Positions 7,940-16,806 of a stretch of DNA of 42,850 nucleotides are shown piece by piece; position 1 is the stretch's first letter; every line of letters starts with the position of its first letter. A program made the position numbers and the translations under genes. The stretch comes from a virus, in IMG/VR virus record IMGVR_UViG_3300035698_015577, positions 1 to 42,850 of that record. One strand, written 5' to 3'. Below the pieces are notes generated by a model, which was not told the DNA's origin, did no database searches, and saw nothing but the letters and a program-made list of their open reading frames with translations.

Positions 7940-8881
7940 TTATTCATCTTTTTGTTTACCCTTCTCATTATTAGGAATAACAACTACTTTAACATATCTA
8001 TCAACTTCCATTCCTGCAAATTCGGCTTCTGCTATAAGAGCAGGATCATTCAAATCATAACCGTCAATTTTACCTTCGCTGGAAGACTTCTTTTGGTGCA
8101 GTTTATTTGAATGAAGAGATTCTTTATTCATAGTACTGCGAATAAGATTCTCATTTTCCTCTTTTGCAAGATAATCGTTAACAAATTCATCAACGTCTTG
8201 TTCCTTTATAATATTTCCTTTACTGTTTTTTTCTATATATACGTACTTATCCAAGCTTTCATCGTATTCAAAATCGTCTTTTACAAGACGAGCTATTTGC
8301 TGTGCATTCCACACGTTATGCTCAGAAGCAACGAGCATAATATCTCTTTCGAGATTCTTCTTTCGCAAAGACTTTATTTGGTTCTGAGATTTTTCTTTAT
8401 CTTTTTCAGTTTCTTCTGTGAACTTTTTACGTTCATCTCTCCATTTTTGTAATTCTTTTTGAAGCTCTGACTTTTCTTTTTCTTTAGCGTAAAGTTCACG
8501 TTCAAATTCAGTTTTTGTAGATAGATCTTTTTCTTCAGCTTCTTTTTCCATTTTTTCTTTAAACTCTCTTAGTTCTTCAGCTTCTTTTCTAATGGATTTA
8601 AGCTCATCTACATCTGGAAATTGATCTAACATTTCCTTTGTTTTTTCTAATTCAGACTGTGACAGTCTATTTGCAACATTGGCCTTATCTCGTTTAGTTA
8701 TTGCTTTATTAAGTTCATCCTTATTATAAGCTAACTGTGCTTTCATTTCCTCGTATGATAAATCTTTATTCTTTTTTTCTTCAGCTACTTTAATAAGTTC
8801 TTTAAGATTAGCTTCAGTTGCTTCTTCGTTAAATTTAATACCAAGTTCTTTTGCCTTTGCTTGTAATTCTTCTAATGTCAT
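7940..8881 (-). CDS. Capsid scaffold protein
   Basis: 313 aa, highly charged and Lys/Glu-rich. The first 40 residues (TLEELQAKAKELGIKFNEEA) look like a small HeH/SAP-type helix-extended-helix motif. Residues about 45-185 are predicted coiled coil by heptad pattern. The C-terminal part is polar with NDPALIAEAEF. It lies between portal and capsid genes, the normal position of the scaffold that guides procapsid assembly. The AGGAAAGAT ribosome site precedes the ATG. A protease domain is not seen. Confidence 0.8.
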   Translation of the reverse strand: MTLEELQAKAKELGIKFNEEATEANLKELIKVAEEKKNKDLSYEEMKAQLAYNKDELNKAITKRDKANVANRLSQSELEKTKEMLDQFPDVDELKSIRKEAEELREFKEKMEKEAEEKDLSTKTEFERELYAKEKEKSELQKELQKWRDERKKFTEETEKDKEKSQNQIKSLRKKNLERDIMLVASEHNVWNAQQIARLVKDDFEYDESLDKYVYIEKNSKGNIIKEQDVDEFVNDYLAKEENENLIRSTMNKESLHSNKLHQKKSSSEGKIDGYDLNDPALIAEAEFAGMEVDRYVKVVVIPNNEKGKQKDE

Positions 8882-8901
8882 ATCTTTCCTCCATCTTATC
8901 C

Positions 8902-8934
8902 AAGACGAATGTTACCTAAACAACATCCATTGTT
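8902..8934 (-). ncRNA. Intergenic RNA hairpin element, copy at portal/scaffold junction
   Basis: Read on the minus strand, AUGGAUGU pairs with ACAUUCGU around a loop of about 10 nt, giving 8 pairs with two G-U wobbles. It is immediately after the portal stop and before the scaffold ribosome site. A near-copy lies between the terminase genes at 15714-15746, with one stem position changed while still able to pair. It is a cis element of unknown role; RNA processing or translation control is possible. Confidence 0.65.
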
Positions 8935-10479
8935 TTAATCTTGAACTCTATGGGAAGATTCCTCTTCCTTTTTTTGTTTACTTGTTTTAAATGATTTGTC
9001 TAAATTAGATGATAAAGGATTCCCGTCACCGTCTTTTTCTTGCTCTAAGGGATTTTTATTCAAAGCCTCTACTATACCATCACCAGCATCAATCTCTTGT
9101 TCTATTTCCATTCTTATATCAGATAAAGTTAATGGTACTGCCTTACGTGCTATATCTTTCATTAAAGTTTTGTTAAATGTAGGACTTATATTCCTTTCCA
9201 TTATCTTTAACATACCATCTATTTCTTCTTCTAATGAAACTACATCAAATGATTTAGGGTACCTGACTTCTTCAAAAGTATTACTAGGATCTTTTCCTAA
9301 CTGTAAGTAAACTAATTTACTTAATTCGTTCTCGAATTTTTCATAAGTTGAAGCTTTTTCTGACAAAGCTGAATTAACTCCCATAAAACTCATTTGAGAT
9401 TGTCTACCTGATTTAGATGAATAAAGATCAGAAGTTCCACCCTGTAATCCAGACATACGAAACATTTCTTTAATATGATCAGTAACTAAATTCCAAATGA
9501 CTGATAAGTTATCTGAATCTGGAGATATAAAAGCAGGTGGATGAGATGCATCTTCAGGAAAGGTCCAAATAGAAGAAGTACCTATTCTAGCTAATGGATC
9601 TCCACCTTCATCTTCATCTGATAATGATCCATCATCTGGAACAACTAATTGACTAAATGTTTGTCGTTCCACTTGCTCATCAATACAAGAACACCAATTC
9701 ATTATAGCCATATTCACATATACAATATCTTTTAATAAAGATTCACCTATTTTATCATCTTCAATATTTTTATGATATAATGTTATAATAGGTATTACCC
9801 CTAGAGCATTAGTACCTTCACTAGGAGTTTTATCTTCATATTTTATCTTTACATTATCTTCATCTACTACCCACCATTTTTCGTTAGTAATAACTTTATA
9901 ATGCTTCTCTACTATTCTGTCAACTTCTGGCTCCAAATCTCTATGATATTCTGATTCTATAATCACCCAATTAAAATTACCCTTAGTATCTACACTCCAA
10001 TCTCGTAATTGAACCGGAGATATAGTAGTACAGTAAGGTAATTGTTCATTTAATTTAGCATCAGCTACCGTTTTATTCTTACTTGTTCCTTCTGGTACAT
10101 CTACAATTACATGTGAAACTCCAGAGATAGATGACAAGTATCCTATTTTCTTGATAAAATCAGTTATATGTGTACCCTTACCATCGACATTCATTCTAAA
10201 TTTATCTAAATTCGTATCAGGTTTACGTTTAATTTCGCCTTTAAAAATATAAGAATTATAAGTAGACGGTATAGTATCACAATAATTTAAAAAATAAGCT
10301 CTTTCTAATCTTTCAGAAAAATCCTCTGCTTCTTCTAACCTATGAGTACGAAGATTTTCATCTGTTATAAAATCAGTTCCACCTTTGGCAGCGTTTTTAT
10401 AAAGAACCCATTTATCCTTATTCTCAGTAAAGAGTGGATTTTCCCTTTCACTTATTTTCTTTGCTTGCTTATCTGCCAC
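8935..10479 (-). CDS. Portal protein
   Basis: 514 aa from a GTG at 10479, preceded by AGGGTGG at good spacing and 15 nt after the upstream stop; the in-frame ATG at 10512 lies inside the upstream gene. Features typical of phage portals: an N-terminal helical clip/wing start (RLERAYFLNYCDTIPSTYNS), a central mixed domain, and a Gly/Ser-rich segment (FRMSGLQGGTSDLYSSKSG) before the long crown helices. It forms the dodecameric DNA channel and docks the terminase. Context between terminase and scaffold supports the call. Confidence 0.85.
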   Translation of the reverse strand: MADKQAKKISERENPLFTENKDKWVLYKNAAKGGTDFITDENLRTHRLEEAEDFSERLERAYFLNYCDTIPSTYNSYIFKGEIKRKPDTNLDKFRMNVDGKGTHITDFIKKIGYLSSISGVSHVIVDVPEGTSKNKTVADAKLNEQLPYCTTISPVQLRDWSVDTKGNFNWVIIESEYHRDLEPEVDRIVEKHYKVITNEKWWVVDEDNVKIKYEDKTPSEGTNALGVIPIITLYHKNIEDDKIGESLLKDIVYVNMAIMNWCSCIDEQVERQTFSQLVVPDDGSLSDEDEGGDPLARIGTSSIWTFPEDASHPPAFISPDSDNLSVIWNLVTDHIKEMFRMSGLQGGTSDLYSSKSGRQSQMSFMGVNSALSEKASTYEKFENELSKLVYLQLGKDPSNTFEEVRYPKSFDVVSLEEEIDGMLKIMERNISPTFNKTLMKDIARKAVPLTLSDIRMEIEQEIDAGDGIVEALNKNPLEQEKDGDGNPLSSNLDKSFKTSKQKKEEESSHRVQD

Positions 10480-10493
10480 TGATACACCACCCT

Positions 10494-11339
10494 CTATAAT
10501 TTGGTTCCACAATAACTACAATAGTTAACAGAAGATTTAGATTTTCTACCACAAGTTGAACAACGTATCTTATCTTTTGTAAATACAGGTTCCATTACTT
10601 TTATCCCTATGTCTGTAGTTCCTTTTAGTTTAATAGTAAAAACTGTTGATTGAGATTCTAAAGTTTTTGTATAACCTGTATGAAAGTTTTGATTAATCTC
10701 CGATCCTTTAACTGTAATACCTTCATCTTCTTTTATATTATTATTTATATTATTATTTATATTATTACTACATTTATTTGCAAATCCACCTACATTTTTT
10801 GTAGGTATAACACTTTCACCTGATTTAAGTAAACAATACTTTATGCTACTATCTGGCACTATGCCACCACTTGCATATGTCATAGTATTAAACCAAGGAG
10901 TTAAAGGGTCAATATGGGGTGATTCTGTATAATTAGGCTTGTATGAATTTATTAGTAAATTTTGCCAATCTACACGATCTTCTTGTTCTACGGCTTCAAA
11001 TGTAACTTCGACTCTAATAATACCATCATCAATTCTATCACCACGATGTTTCACAATCTGGTCAGTTTTCTTTATAAACTTAAATCTGTTTCTTACTTTC
11101 TTATTTATCTTTTTACCTTTTAATTCTACACTATCATTTGGGTCTACAATTATTTTTCTTGAGCCTATTATATCTTCACCATCGATATCAATACCAACAA
11201 CTGCTTTCCTGCTATCTAAATTTTTTAATAAAATTGAATACTCGCTACCAAAAGGTAAATTAATACTGTTATTTTTTTCTCTTAGAATTCTACCATTACT
11301 TTTAATACATATAATAAAGTTTTCTCTATACATGTTCAT
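10494..11339 (-). CDS. Head-region protein with C-terminal zinc ribbon; paralog of the protein at 18604-19350
   Basis: 281 aa. The N-terminal 120 residues are beta-rich and align by eye with the 18604-19350 protein (shared SEY-L-IKN, then I-I-G, then RFKF, then G-IRVE-FE). A second shared block is the C-terminal VKGSEINQNFHTGYTK. The centre has an NNI repeat (about 188-199) from an 11-bp DNA repeat. The last 25 residues hold CSTC and CSYC, a zinc ribbon missing from the paralog. It lies between the HNH endonuclease and portal genes. The start follows AAAAGGAGAAAATT. It ends in TAG, which must be a true stop because the next ribosome site follows at once. Function unknown, probably virion-associated. 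Confidence 0.6.
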   Translation of the reverse strand: MNMYRENFIICIKSNGRILREKNNSINLPFGSEYSILLKNLDSRKAVVGIDIDGEDIIGSRKIIVDPNDSVELKGKKINKKVRNRFKFIKKTDQIVKHRGDRIDDGIIRVEVTFEAVEQEDRVDWQNLLINSYKPNYTESPHIDPLTPWFNTMTYASGGIVPDSSIKYCLLKSGESVIPTKNVGGFANKCSNNINNNINNNIKEDEGITVKGSEINQNFHTGYTKTLESQSTVFTIKLKGTTDIGIKVMEPVFTKDKIRCSTCGRKSKSSVNYCSYCGTKL

Positions 11340-11403
11340 AATTTTCTCCTTTTAAGGTATTGAGGCTACCTACCTCGAGTTTAAAGCCTCTTAAGATTAT
11401 TTC

Positions 11404-12519
11404 TTATGTACATAATTGATTCTTAGTTAAATCTACATACCTACAACCTTTTTCAGAATGAGCTTTTTTGTCACAAATCTTACACAATGTTATACCCATG
11501 TCTAAATCAGCACTCATAATAGGATTTACATTTAATCCTTCATAATGATGTGCTACTAAGTTGTCTTTAGCCCCACATCTTTGACATTTATAATTATCTC
11601 GTTCTTTTACTAATTTAGCCCAATCATTTTGATCATATCTAATATTATCAGTATTAATAAAACCTTTTGGATATAAATGTTGACCAAAAATAGAACAAGA
11701 TTGTTTACATTCTTCTGAACAGTAGAATCTATTAGCTCCTTTATTTATGCTATACATTGCTGTAATTCTACTGCGCACACCTGTAGCAGAAGGGACAAAC
11801 CATCTCTTGCAATCAGAATTAGTACACTTAACTTGTAAATAATCTTTATTTTCAGGATCTCTTCTAGTTTTTTCAAACCAATCTATCTGTTTCTTGTAGG
11901 TATCATAAAGTGGAATATTTAGTTCCCTGACACCACCTTTCCACCCTTGGTTATTTTCTCCAGAATTATTTAGTATAGCACATTTTGGACATCTTTTTCC
12001 TTGTTGAAAACTACTCCAAACTACTTTATATTTATGCCCTTTATTACATTGTAATTTTAACTTAGTACGAGCATTGATATATTCTTTGGATAATAGTTTA
12101 TATCCTGCTTTCTCTACCTGTTCTTTAATATACTCATAAGTTAATATATATCTACTACAAATAACACATCTACTCTCCATATTATTAAAATTATTCCAAG
12201 TAACTTTATAAATATGTCCCTTATTACATTGTACTCTTAATTTTTCATTAGCACTAATGTACATTTCGGATAGTAACTTATGACCAATACTTTCTATTTT
12301 TGATTTAATTTCATCGTAATTATATTTTTTAAACCCAAGACATTCAGCACATCTATGCCCTCGTTGAAATGAATTCCACACTACTTCATAATTATGACCT
12401 TTATCACATTGTACTTTTAATTTTGTAGCACTATTTATATATTCTATAGATAAAAGTTTATATCCTGTTTTTTCAATATACTCTTTAATAAACTTATATG
12501 TTAATCTTGCTCTACCCAT
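11404..12519 (-). CDS. HNH homing endonuclease with three N-terminal zinc-type repeats
   Basis: 371 aa. Three copies of a repeat at 6-60, 66-121 and 126-180, each with TYE-IK, GYKLLS, a CNKGH-type motif and a C-x2-C end. Then follow a linker, a Cys-containing middle (C232, C237, C267, C271) and an HNH nuclease at 300-360: CQRC 312-315, H324-H325, then CKIC 346-349 and H354. The repeats likely bind DNA. The gene interrupts the interval between the large terminase and portal blocks as a free-standing mobile endonuclease. A structured leader precedes it. The family call is firm. Confidence 0.85.
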   Translation of the reverse strand: MGRARLTYKFIKEYIEKTGYKLLSIEYINSATKLKVQCDKGHNYEVVWNSFQRGHRCAECLGFKKYNYDEIKSKIESIGHKLLSEMYISANEKLRVQCNKGHIYKVTWNNFNNMESRCVICSRYILTYEYIKEQVEKAGYKLLSKEYINARTKLKLQCNKGHKYKVVWSSFQQGKRCPKCAILNNSGENNQGWKGGVRELNIPLYDTYKKQIDWFEKTRRDPENKDYLQVKCTNSDCKRWFVPSATGVRSRITAMYSINKGANRFYCSEECKQSCSIFGQHLYPKGFINTDNIRYDQNDWAKLVKERDNYKCQRCGAKDNLVAHHYEGLNVNPIMSADLDMGITLCKICDKKAHSEKGCRYVDLTKNQLCT

Positions 12520-12554
12520 AATTAATCACTCCTTCAGTGATTCCTTATAATTAA

Positions 12555-12609
12555 AATACGGCAGGGAAGTAAGGTGCTTCCTTTTCGGATGTACAGTCCT
12601 ATCCGTATT
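12555..12609 (-). other. Structured RNA segment between large terminase stop and HNH gene
   Basis: AATACGG (12603-12609) and CCGTATT (12555-12561) pair perfectly on the minus strand, overlapping the terminase stop. Inside, GGAAG and CTTCC form a second stem with a 7-nt loop, and GGAT/ATCC is an alternative third. It is more GC-rich than its flanks and has no terminal U-run. It may be a leader or processing element for the endonuclease gene. Confidence 0.5.
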
Positions 12610-15600
12610 ATCGTCTTTTAGAGCCTGTCTGCCGCGTTAGCATTTTGAATCGCTTCTGTTTCGCTATCTCGAACACAGTAGCAAGGCAGTCAGGAACGTC
12701 ATCATGAGAATCATTCTCGCCAGTAAACGTACAAATTTGTTCTATACCTAAATCATACATTTGATTATTCTTTAATTTATTTCTATCAAAAACAATAGTA
12801 CCATCTAGTAAAAAAGGTAATACTCCTTCAAATCTCATTGCTTTATCTTGATATTGATTTATATCTTTTACTGGTACTAGTACTCCACTCTGTTTTGATA
12901 ATTTTCTTAAAGCATCTGCAACAACGTACTGAAAAGCATTAGTTTCTACACCAAATAATTTATAATGATATTTTTGATGCTTTTTTAATATAATTTCAAT
13001 CTGTGCATCAACTGATCTTCGTTTCACATCTATATCTACTACAAACATATATCCACTTTTTTTATCTACAGCTAATGTCACTATAGCAGAATAATCACCC
13101 TTGTTACTTTTCTTTCCTAAACTTGGATCAATTGCACCAAAATAATAACATCTTCGATTTATTATATTTTTTATTTCTAAATTTCTTTTAAAATCTTCAA
13201 AATGCAATTGTTCTTCTGTAATATAAATCTTTGAAGTATCTACGGCTGAATTCTGTTTTTCACATAAAAAAGATGACAACTTAGTAACTTTTTGAACCAT
13301 TAAATCATAATATGGGTCACCTTCTGGCCAAAGAATCTTAACACCATCAAGCATCTCTATTCGATTTAATTCAAAATAATTTATTGCATCTTGTTCACGT
13401 TCTTCATTAAATCTGTCTTTTAATATCTTTTCCCAATCATCCCATAAACCAGAATCAGAAAATTGCTCTACAGCTTGAAATCTCATAGAACGCCATTCAG
13501 GATATTCTTTAGGATCTAATAAAGCATTTAACATTGAATCTTTACCAAGTACAGTACCAACAATTATGAAATCAGTATTTGATCCTGCTTCTCCACCAAC
13601 ATAAGCAACATCTTTATCAAACCATTCGTATCTAATAAAATCTCGTTGAGTCTTAGACCTAACCATTTCTGAATTTTCTAAGTCATCCCCAATAAATAAA
13701 TCAGGACGATGTATACCAAACTTTCTACCACGAATCTTGTTACCTGTACCGAGAGCCATTACTTTGATACCGTTTCTAGTCACGATATCATCTAATCTCC
13801 AAGTTTCTCCTCTACCACATATTGTTGGAAAATCAGCTAACAGCTTTTCATTAAATAATAATTCAGTTTTTACATCTGCAAGAAAGTCTTTAGCTTGGTC
13901 AGAAGTATCTGATACCATTATAATAAATTTCTTCTTATTATAAACTATACTCCAAATTGGCAATATACAAGAAACAACGGAGCTATTATGTGATAAAATA
14001 TTATTTGCTACAAAATTATGATTCTTGACAGTTTCTATATCATAGGTATCAGTTTCGTAATAATCTGATATATAAGAAACTTCGTCCCACAATATGTCAC
14101 TATTGGCTATATTTTTAAGAAATTTATTATCATCTATATCTGCAACTTTATTTACTTTTTCTCTTTGTGAATGATAATCATTATCAACTCTTATCTTGTG
14201 GTCTTTTCTTAAAAAATGAACTGTAGTATTTTTTAAATAAGATCTCCATTCTTTAGGAATTGTATCTATATGTGCATTTCTAAAAGATGATTTAAATTCT
14301 TTAATAGTATTTAATAATTTTTTTTGTTTGTGTAAAATTCCTATTTGTTGCAAACGTTTTAAATTATCATTTCCAGTTATAACTACTGCCCAAGCACCTG
14401 CTTTGTCATTTGGTTTAACTTGCTTAACAGGAGATAACCCAATTCTTAAAAATAAAGTAAAAAGTTGATCTATTAATTTTTCATTAGCTAATGTTATTCC
14501 AGCAGTTAATGTATATTTAGAAACCCAACCATCTGTAGCAAAAAATCTAGATATAAAAGTTTCTATAAATTTATTATTTTGTTTAAAGACTTCTTTAGGT
14601 ATTAATTTATTTGTAGACAAACATCTAGTAAGTTTATGTTTTCTAAGATAAGGAAGGGCTTTACAAACAGAATATCTACCCTTTACACTTGTTTCCCTGC
14701 ACTCAAATCCTAAGTCATTACAAACAAATTTAAAATCATTAATAACAACTTTATCAAAATTAGTAATATTACTATGACTACCTATCCCATTTCCAACAGG
14801 AGACATACAACCTTCTGCAATCATATCAGCTAAAAAAACAGCTTCAGATAATTTCATTGTCCTTTTATTTGTACAATCCAACTTCCTAGGTGCTGCTAAT
14901 TTGTCACCAATTTTTATATTTTTTGCTTTTATTTCCCCGTGTATATTAAATAATTTATGTTCATCTGTTATAGATATTTTTCTTCCTGTCTTAAATAGTA
15001 TATCCCGTACTTGCTTTTTACCACTATATTCAACTGCTAATACTTTATCTTCTTCTAACTTAAAATCTTTGTTACAAGATATTATTTCATCTCCTGATTT
15101 AATATCTTTTATTTCTTTAACCTCACCAGAAGTTAATTGTATTTCAGTATCATATCTGGCGCATTTTGCGTTAAACCTGGGGGCCGCAATAGCCAACTTC
15201 ATACCTTTAGTACGCTTTTTATTAAATTCTAAACTGAATGTTTTGTACAAGTATCTATGAAGTCTACTACTCGGCTTTTTTAGGTAATGTGGAAAGTAAC
15301 GTACTGCAAATAAGTACATGTCTTTTTCACACATCTGAATTAAAGCTAATCTTTCATTTTCTGTTAATTGTCTTTCTTCTTCAACTCTTTCTTCTGCTTT
15401 TGGAGATTCTTTATAAATTGCTTTTAAATGACTTCCAACTTTCTTTGGTCTTTTAACTATTTCTGCTATATTATCTTTCCAAAACTTTTCTTTTTCTTTT
15501 TCTTTATATTCTTTTCTTTCTTCTAAAGTATGACTGTATTTTTCTTTAAATTTATTACTATAAAATTCTTCTTTTATCTTTTTTAATTCTTCTGTATTAA

Positions 15601-15697
15601 AATACTCCTCTAAATAACTAGGTAAAGTTCCATTAAATTTTTCTAATAGTTCTGTTTTTTTGTTTTTTAATTCAGATGAATCTTTAAATTTTTCCAT
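12608..15697 (-). CDS. terL: Terminase large subunit interrupted in frame by an intein
   Basis: 1029 aa from the ATG at 15697 (GGAGG upstream); in-frame ATGs at 15706 and 15739 are too close to or upstream of that site. The packaging ATPase-nuclease is recognisable on both sides of a 393-residue intein at residues 179-571. After splicing the Walker A region reads APRFNAKSSVVS. Walker B with the catalytic Glu is LFIGDDLE. The C-terminal RNase H-like nuclease has FGAIDPSLG, then FGVETNAFQ and HDDVPDCLA as the acidic triad. The N-terminal 115 residues are Lys/Glu-rich and helical. It acts with the small subunit and portal to cut and pump DNA into the procapsid. Activity requires intein removal. 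Confidence 0.93.
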   Translation of the reverse strand: MEKFKDSSELKNKKTELLEKFNGTLPSYLEEYFNTEELKKIKEEFYSNKFKEKYSHTLEERKEYKEKEKEKFWKDNIAEIVKRPKKVGSHLKAIYKESPKAEERVEEERQLTENERLALIQMCEKDMYLFAVRYFPHYLKKPSSRLHRYLYKTFSLEFNKKRTKGMKLAIAAPRFNAKCARYDTEIQLTSGEVKEIKDIKSGDEIISCNKDFKLEEDKVLAVEYSGKKQVRDILFKTGRKISITDEHKLFNIHGEIKAKNIKIGDKLAAPRKLDCTNKRTMKLSEAVFLADMIAEGCMSPVGNGIGSHSNITNFDKVVINDFKFVCNDLGFECRETSVKGRYSVCKALPYLRKHKLTRCLSTNKLIPKEVFKQNNKFIETFISRFFATDGWVSKYTLTAGITLANEKLIDQLFTLFLRIGLSPVKQVKPNDKAGAWAVVITGNDNLKRLQQIGILHKQKKLLNTIKEFKSSFRNAHIDTIPKEWRSYLKNTTVHFLRKDHKIRVDNDYHSQREKVNKVADIDDNKFLKNIANSDILWDEVSYISDYYETDTYDIETVKNHNFVANNILSHNSSVVSCILPIWSIVYNKKKFIIMVSDTSDQAKDFLADVKTELLFNEKLLADFPTICGRGETWRLDDIVTRNGIKVMALGTGNKIRGRKFGIHRPDLFIGDDLENSEMVRSKTQRDFIRYEWFDKDVAYVGGEAGSNTDFIIVGTVLGKDSMLNALLDPKEYPEWRSMRFQAVEQFSDSGLWDDWEKILKDRFNEEREQDAINYFELNRIEMLDGVKILWPEGDPYYDLMVQKVTKLSSFLCEKQNSAVDTSKIYITEEQLHFEDFKRNLEIKNIINRRCYYFGAIDPSLGKKSNKGDYSAIVTLAVDKKSGYMFVVDIDVKRRSVDAQIEIILKKHQKYHYKLFGVETNAFQYVVADALRKLSKQSGVLVPVKDINQYQDKAMRFEGVLPFLLDGTIVFDRNKLKNNQMYDLGIEQICTFTGENDSHDDVPDCLATVFEIAKQKRFKMLTRQTGSKRR
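13985..15163 (-). mobile_element. Intein with LAGLIDADG homing endonuclease inside terL
   Basis: Starts at Cys1 (codon 15161-15163) and ends NNILSHN, with the terminal Asn at 13985-13987 and Ser as the +1 extein residue. Block A is CARYDTEIQL, block B is ISITDEHKLF (T66, H69), and blocks F and G are TYDIETVKNHNFVANNILSHN-like, with the penultimate His present. All splicing residues look intact. Two endonuclease motifs, FLADMIAEG (about 110-118) and ISRFFATDG (about 204-212), mark a DOD-type homing nuclease in residues about 100-330. Insertion in the P-loop is a classic, strongly conserved target. Confidence 0.92.
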
Positions 15698-15713
15698 GTA
15701 CTTCATCTCCTCC

Positions 15714-15746
15714 AAGATGAATGTCACCTTAAACAACATCCATTGT
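15714..15746 (-). ncRNA. Intergenic RNA hairpin element, copy at terS/terL junction
   Basis: On the minus strand AUGGAUGU pairs with ACAUUCAU (8 pairs, one wobble) around an 11-nt loop. It lies directly after the small terminase stop and before the GGAGG of terL. The copy at 8902-8934 has the same layout, with loop and stem differences that keep pairing. Confidence 0.65.
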
Positions 15747-16232
15747 TTACTTATCTCTTAATTTATCTTCATGACTGCGTATCATCGATTTAGCGAGTTT
15801 TTCAGCATCCTTTACATAAATTTTATCATTAGATGGTGCTATACCTAAGTTATTAATTTGTATAGGTATCTCACAATTCGTTTGATTTAATCCAAATAAT
15901 TCTGCTCTTTTTCCTAACGCCTCCATCCAAGTAGTTAGAAATGTTCTTGCTGTTGACGGTTTCGTTTTTATATACTCATCAAAAGCATCTTTAGCTTTTG
16001 TAGTTACTTCCAGTAACTCTGTATATATCTCTTGTCGTTTCTCAGCAAGTACTTCTGGATTTAAATCTGATATAGCTAAATCATTTACATATTTTATATT
16101 ACGTTGTACTGTCTGTATAGGCATGTCCATAATTTTAGCAATTTCAGTAGGTTTCTTGCCTTCGTCTGATAGATTCTTTATATCTACCATCCGCTTATGT
16201 CGTTCTACTTGTGTTATATTTCCTGCTGGCAA
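15747..16232 (-). CDS. terS: Terminase small subunit
   Basis: 161 aa. The start is a TTG codon, set by AGAGGAG six nt upstream. Residues about 20-48 form a helix-turn-helix (GKKPTEIAKIMDMPIQTVQR) for recognising the packaging site. The central part is helical (oligomerisation), and the C-terminus is polar and may contact the large subunit. It directly precedes terL. Length and order fit the family. Confidence 0.85.
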   Translation of the reverse strand: MPAGNITQVERHKRMVDIKNLSDEGKKPTEIAKIMDMPIQTVQRNIKYVNDLAISDLNPEVLAEKRQEIYTELLEVTTKAKDAFDEYIKTKPSTARTFLTTWMEALGKRAELFGLNQTNCEIPIQINNLGIAPSNDKIYVKDAEKLAKSMIRSHEDKLRDK

Positions 16233-16366
16233 AATGGACTCCTCTTATGTCACTGTTTTTACTATCTTCTACTATATGTAATATTAGCACAGCTTTTGAA
16301 GATATTAAAAAATTATATATAACTATATCAATAACATATTAACGAAAAAAACTTAAATCAATTGGA

Positions 16367-16804
16367 CTACTTTTGCAATACAAGATAAACATAAGCTACT
16401 ATTATTCTTCTTACGTAGTTATATCTACATTTTAATATAGTAGCTATTTCTTCAGAAGAAATTTTATCTTTAAAATGTAATTTAAGTATTTCTTTCATTA
16501 ACTCTGTTCTACATATATCATTGATACTATTATTTAAATCTTGAATTATCTTAAAAACCGTAGATCTACTGTAACTTACATGATACATTATTTCATTAAC
16601 TGGCATTTTATCTAAAAAGTATAATTCATATACTAGTTTTTTTTCAGATTTACTAGTACCCCATATATATTCAAATTGATTATTCTCCACAGTAGGTCTC
16701 AGTTCTTCGTTTCTGTAGATATAATCTTGATTAATATATTTCTCACGATCTGATGGTGTTAAATCGTACCATGTTTTTTCAAGTCTTTTTCTTTTATAAT
16801 TCAT
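16367..16804 (-). CDS. ArpU/sigma-like HTH transcription regulator
   Basis: 145 aa from the ATG at 16804; the upstream TTG extension would overlap the previous gene more. Two helix-turn-helix-like segments are visible, at 55-92 (KKLVYELYFLDKMPVNEIMY, YSRSTVFKII) and about 112-140 (KISSEEIATILKCRYNYVRR). Such double HTH proteins next to small terminase genes often control late gene transcription (ArpU-like or sigma-like). That role is inferred. A 134-nt AT-rich gap with no clear signal separates it from the terminase genes. Confidence 0.65.
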   Translation of the reverse strand: MNYKRKRLEKTWYDLTPSDREKYINQDYIYRNEELRPTVENNQFEYIWGTSKSEKKLVYELYFLDKMPVNEIMYHVSYSRSTVFKIIQDLNNSINDICRTELMKEILKLHFKDKISSEEIATILKCRYNYVRRIIVAYVYLVLQK

Positions 16805-16806
16805 AA

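Noticed and set aside
6422-11400. A 14-bp match in opposite orientation (ATAATCTTAAGAGG at 6422-6435 and on the other strand at 11387-11400)
   Set aside because: It spans the capsid gene stop and a post-HNH spacer, is centred on an AT-rich palindrome, and a match of this length is expected by chance in such sequence.
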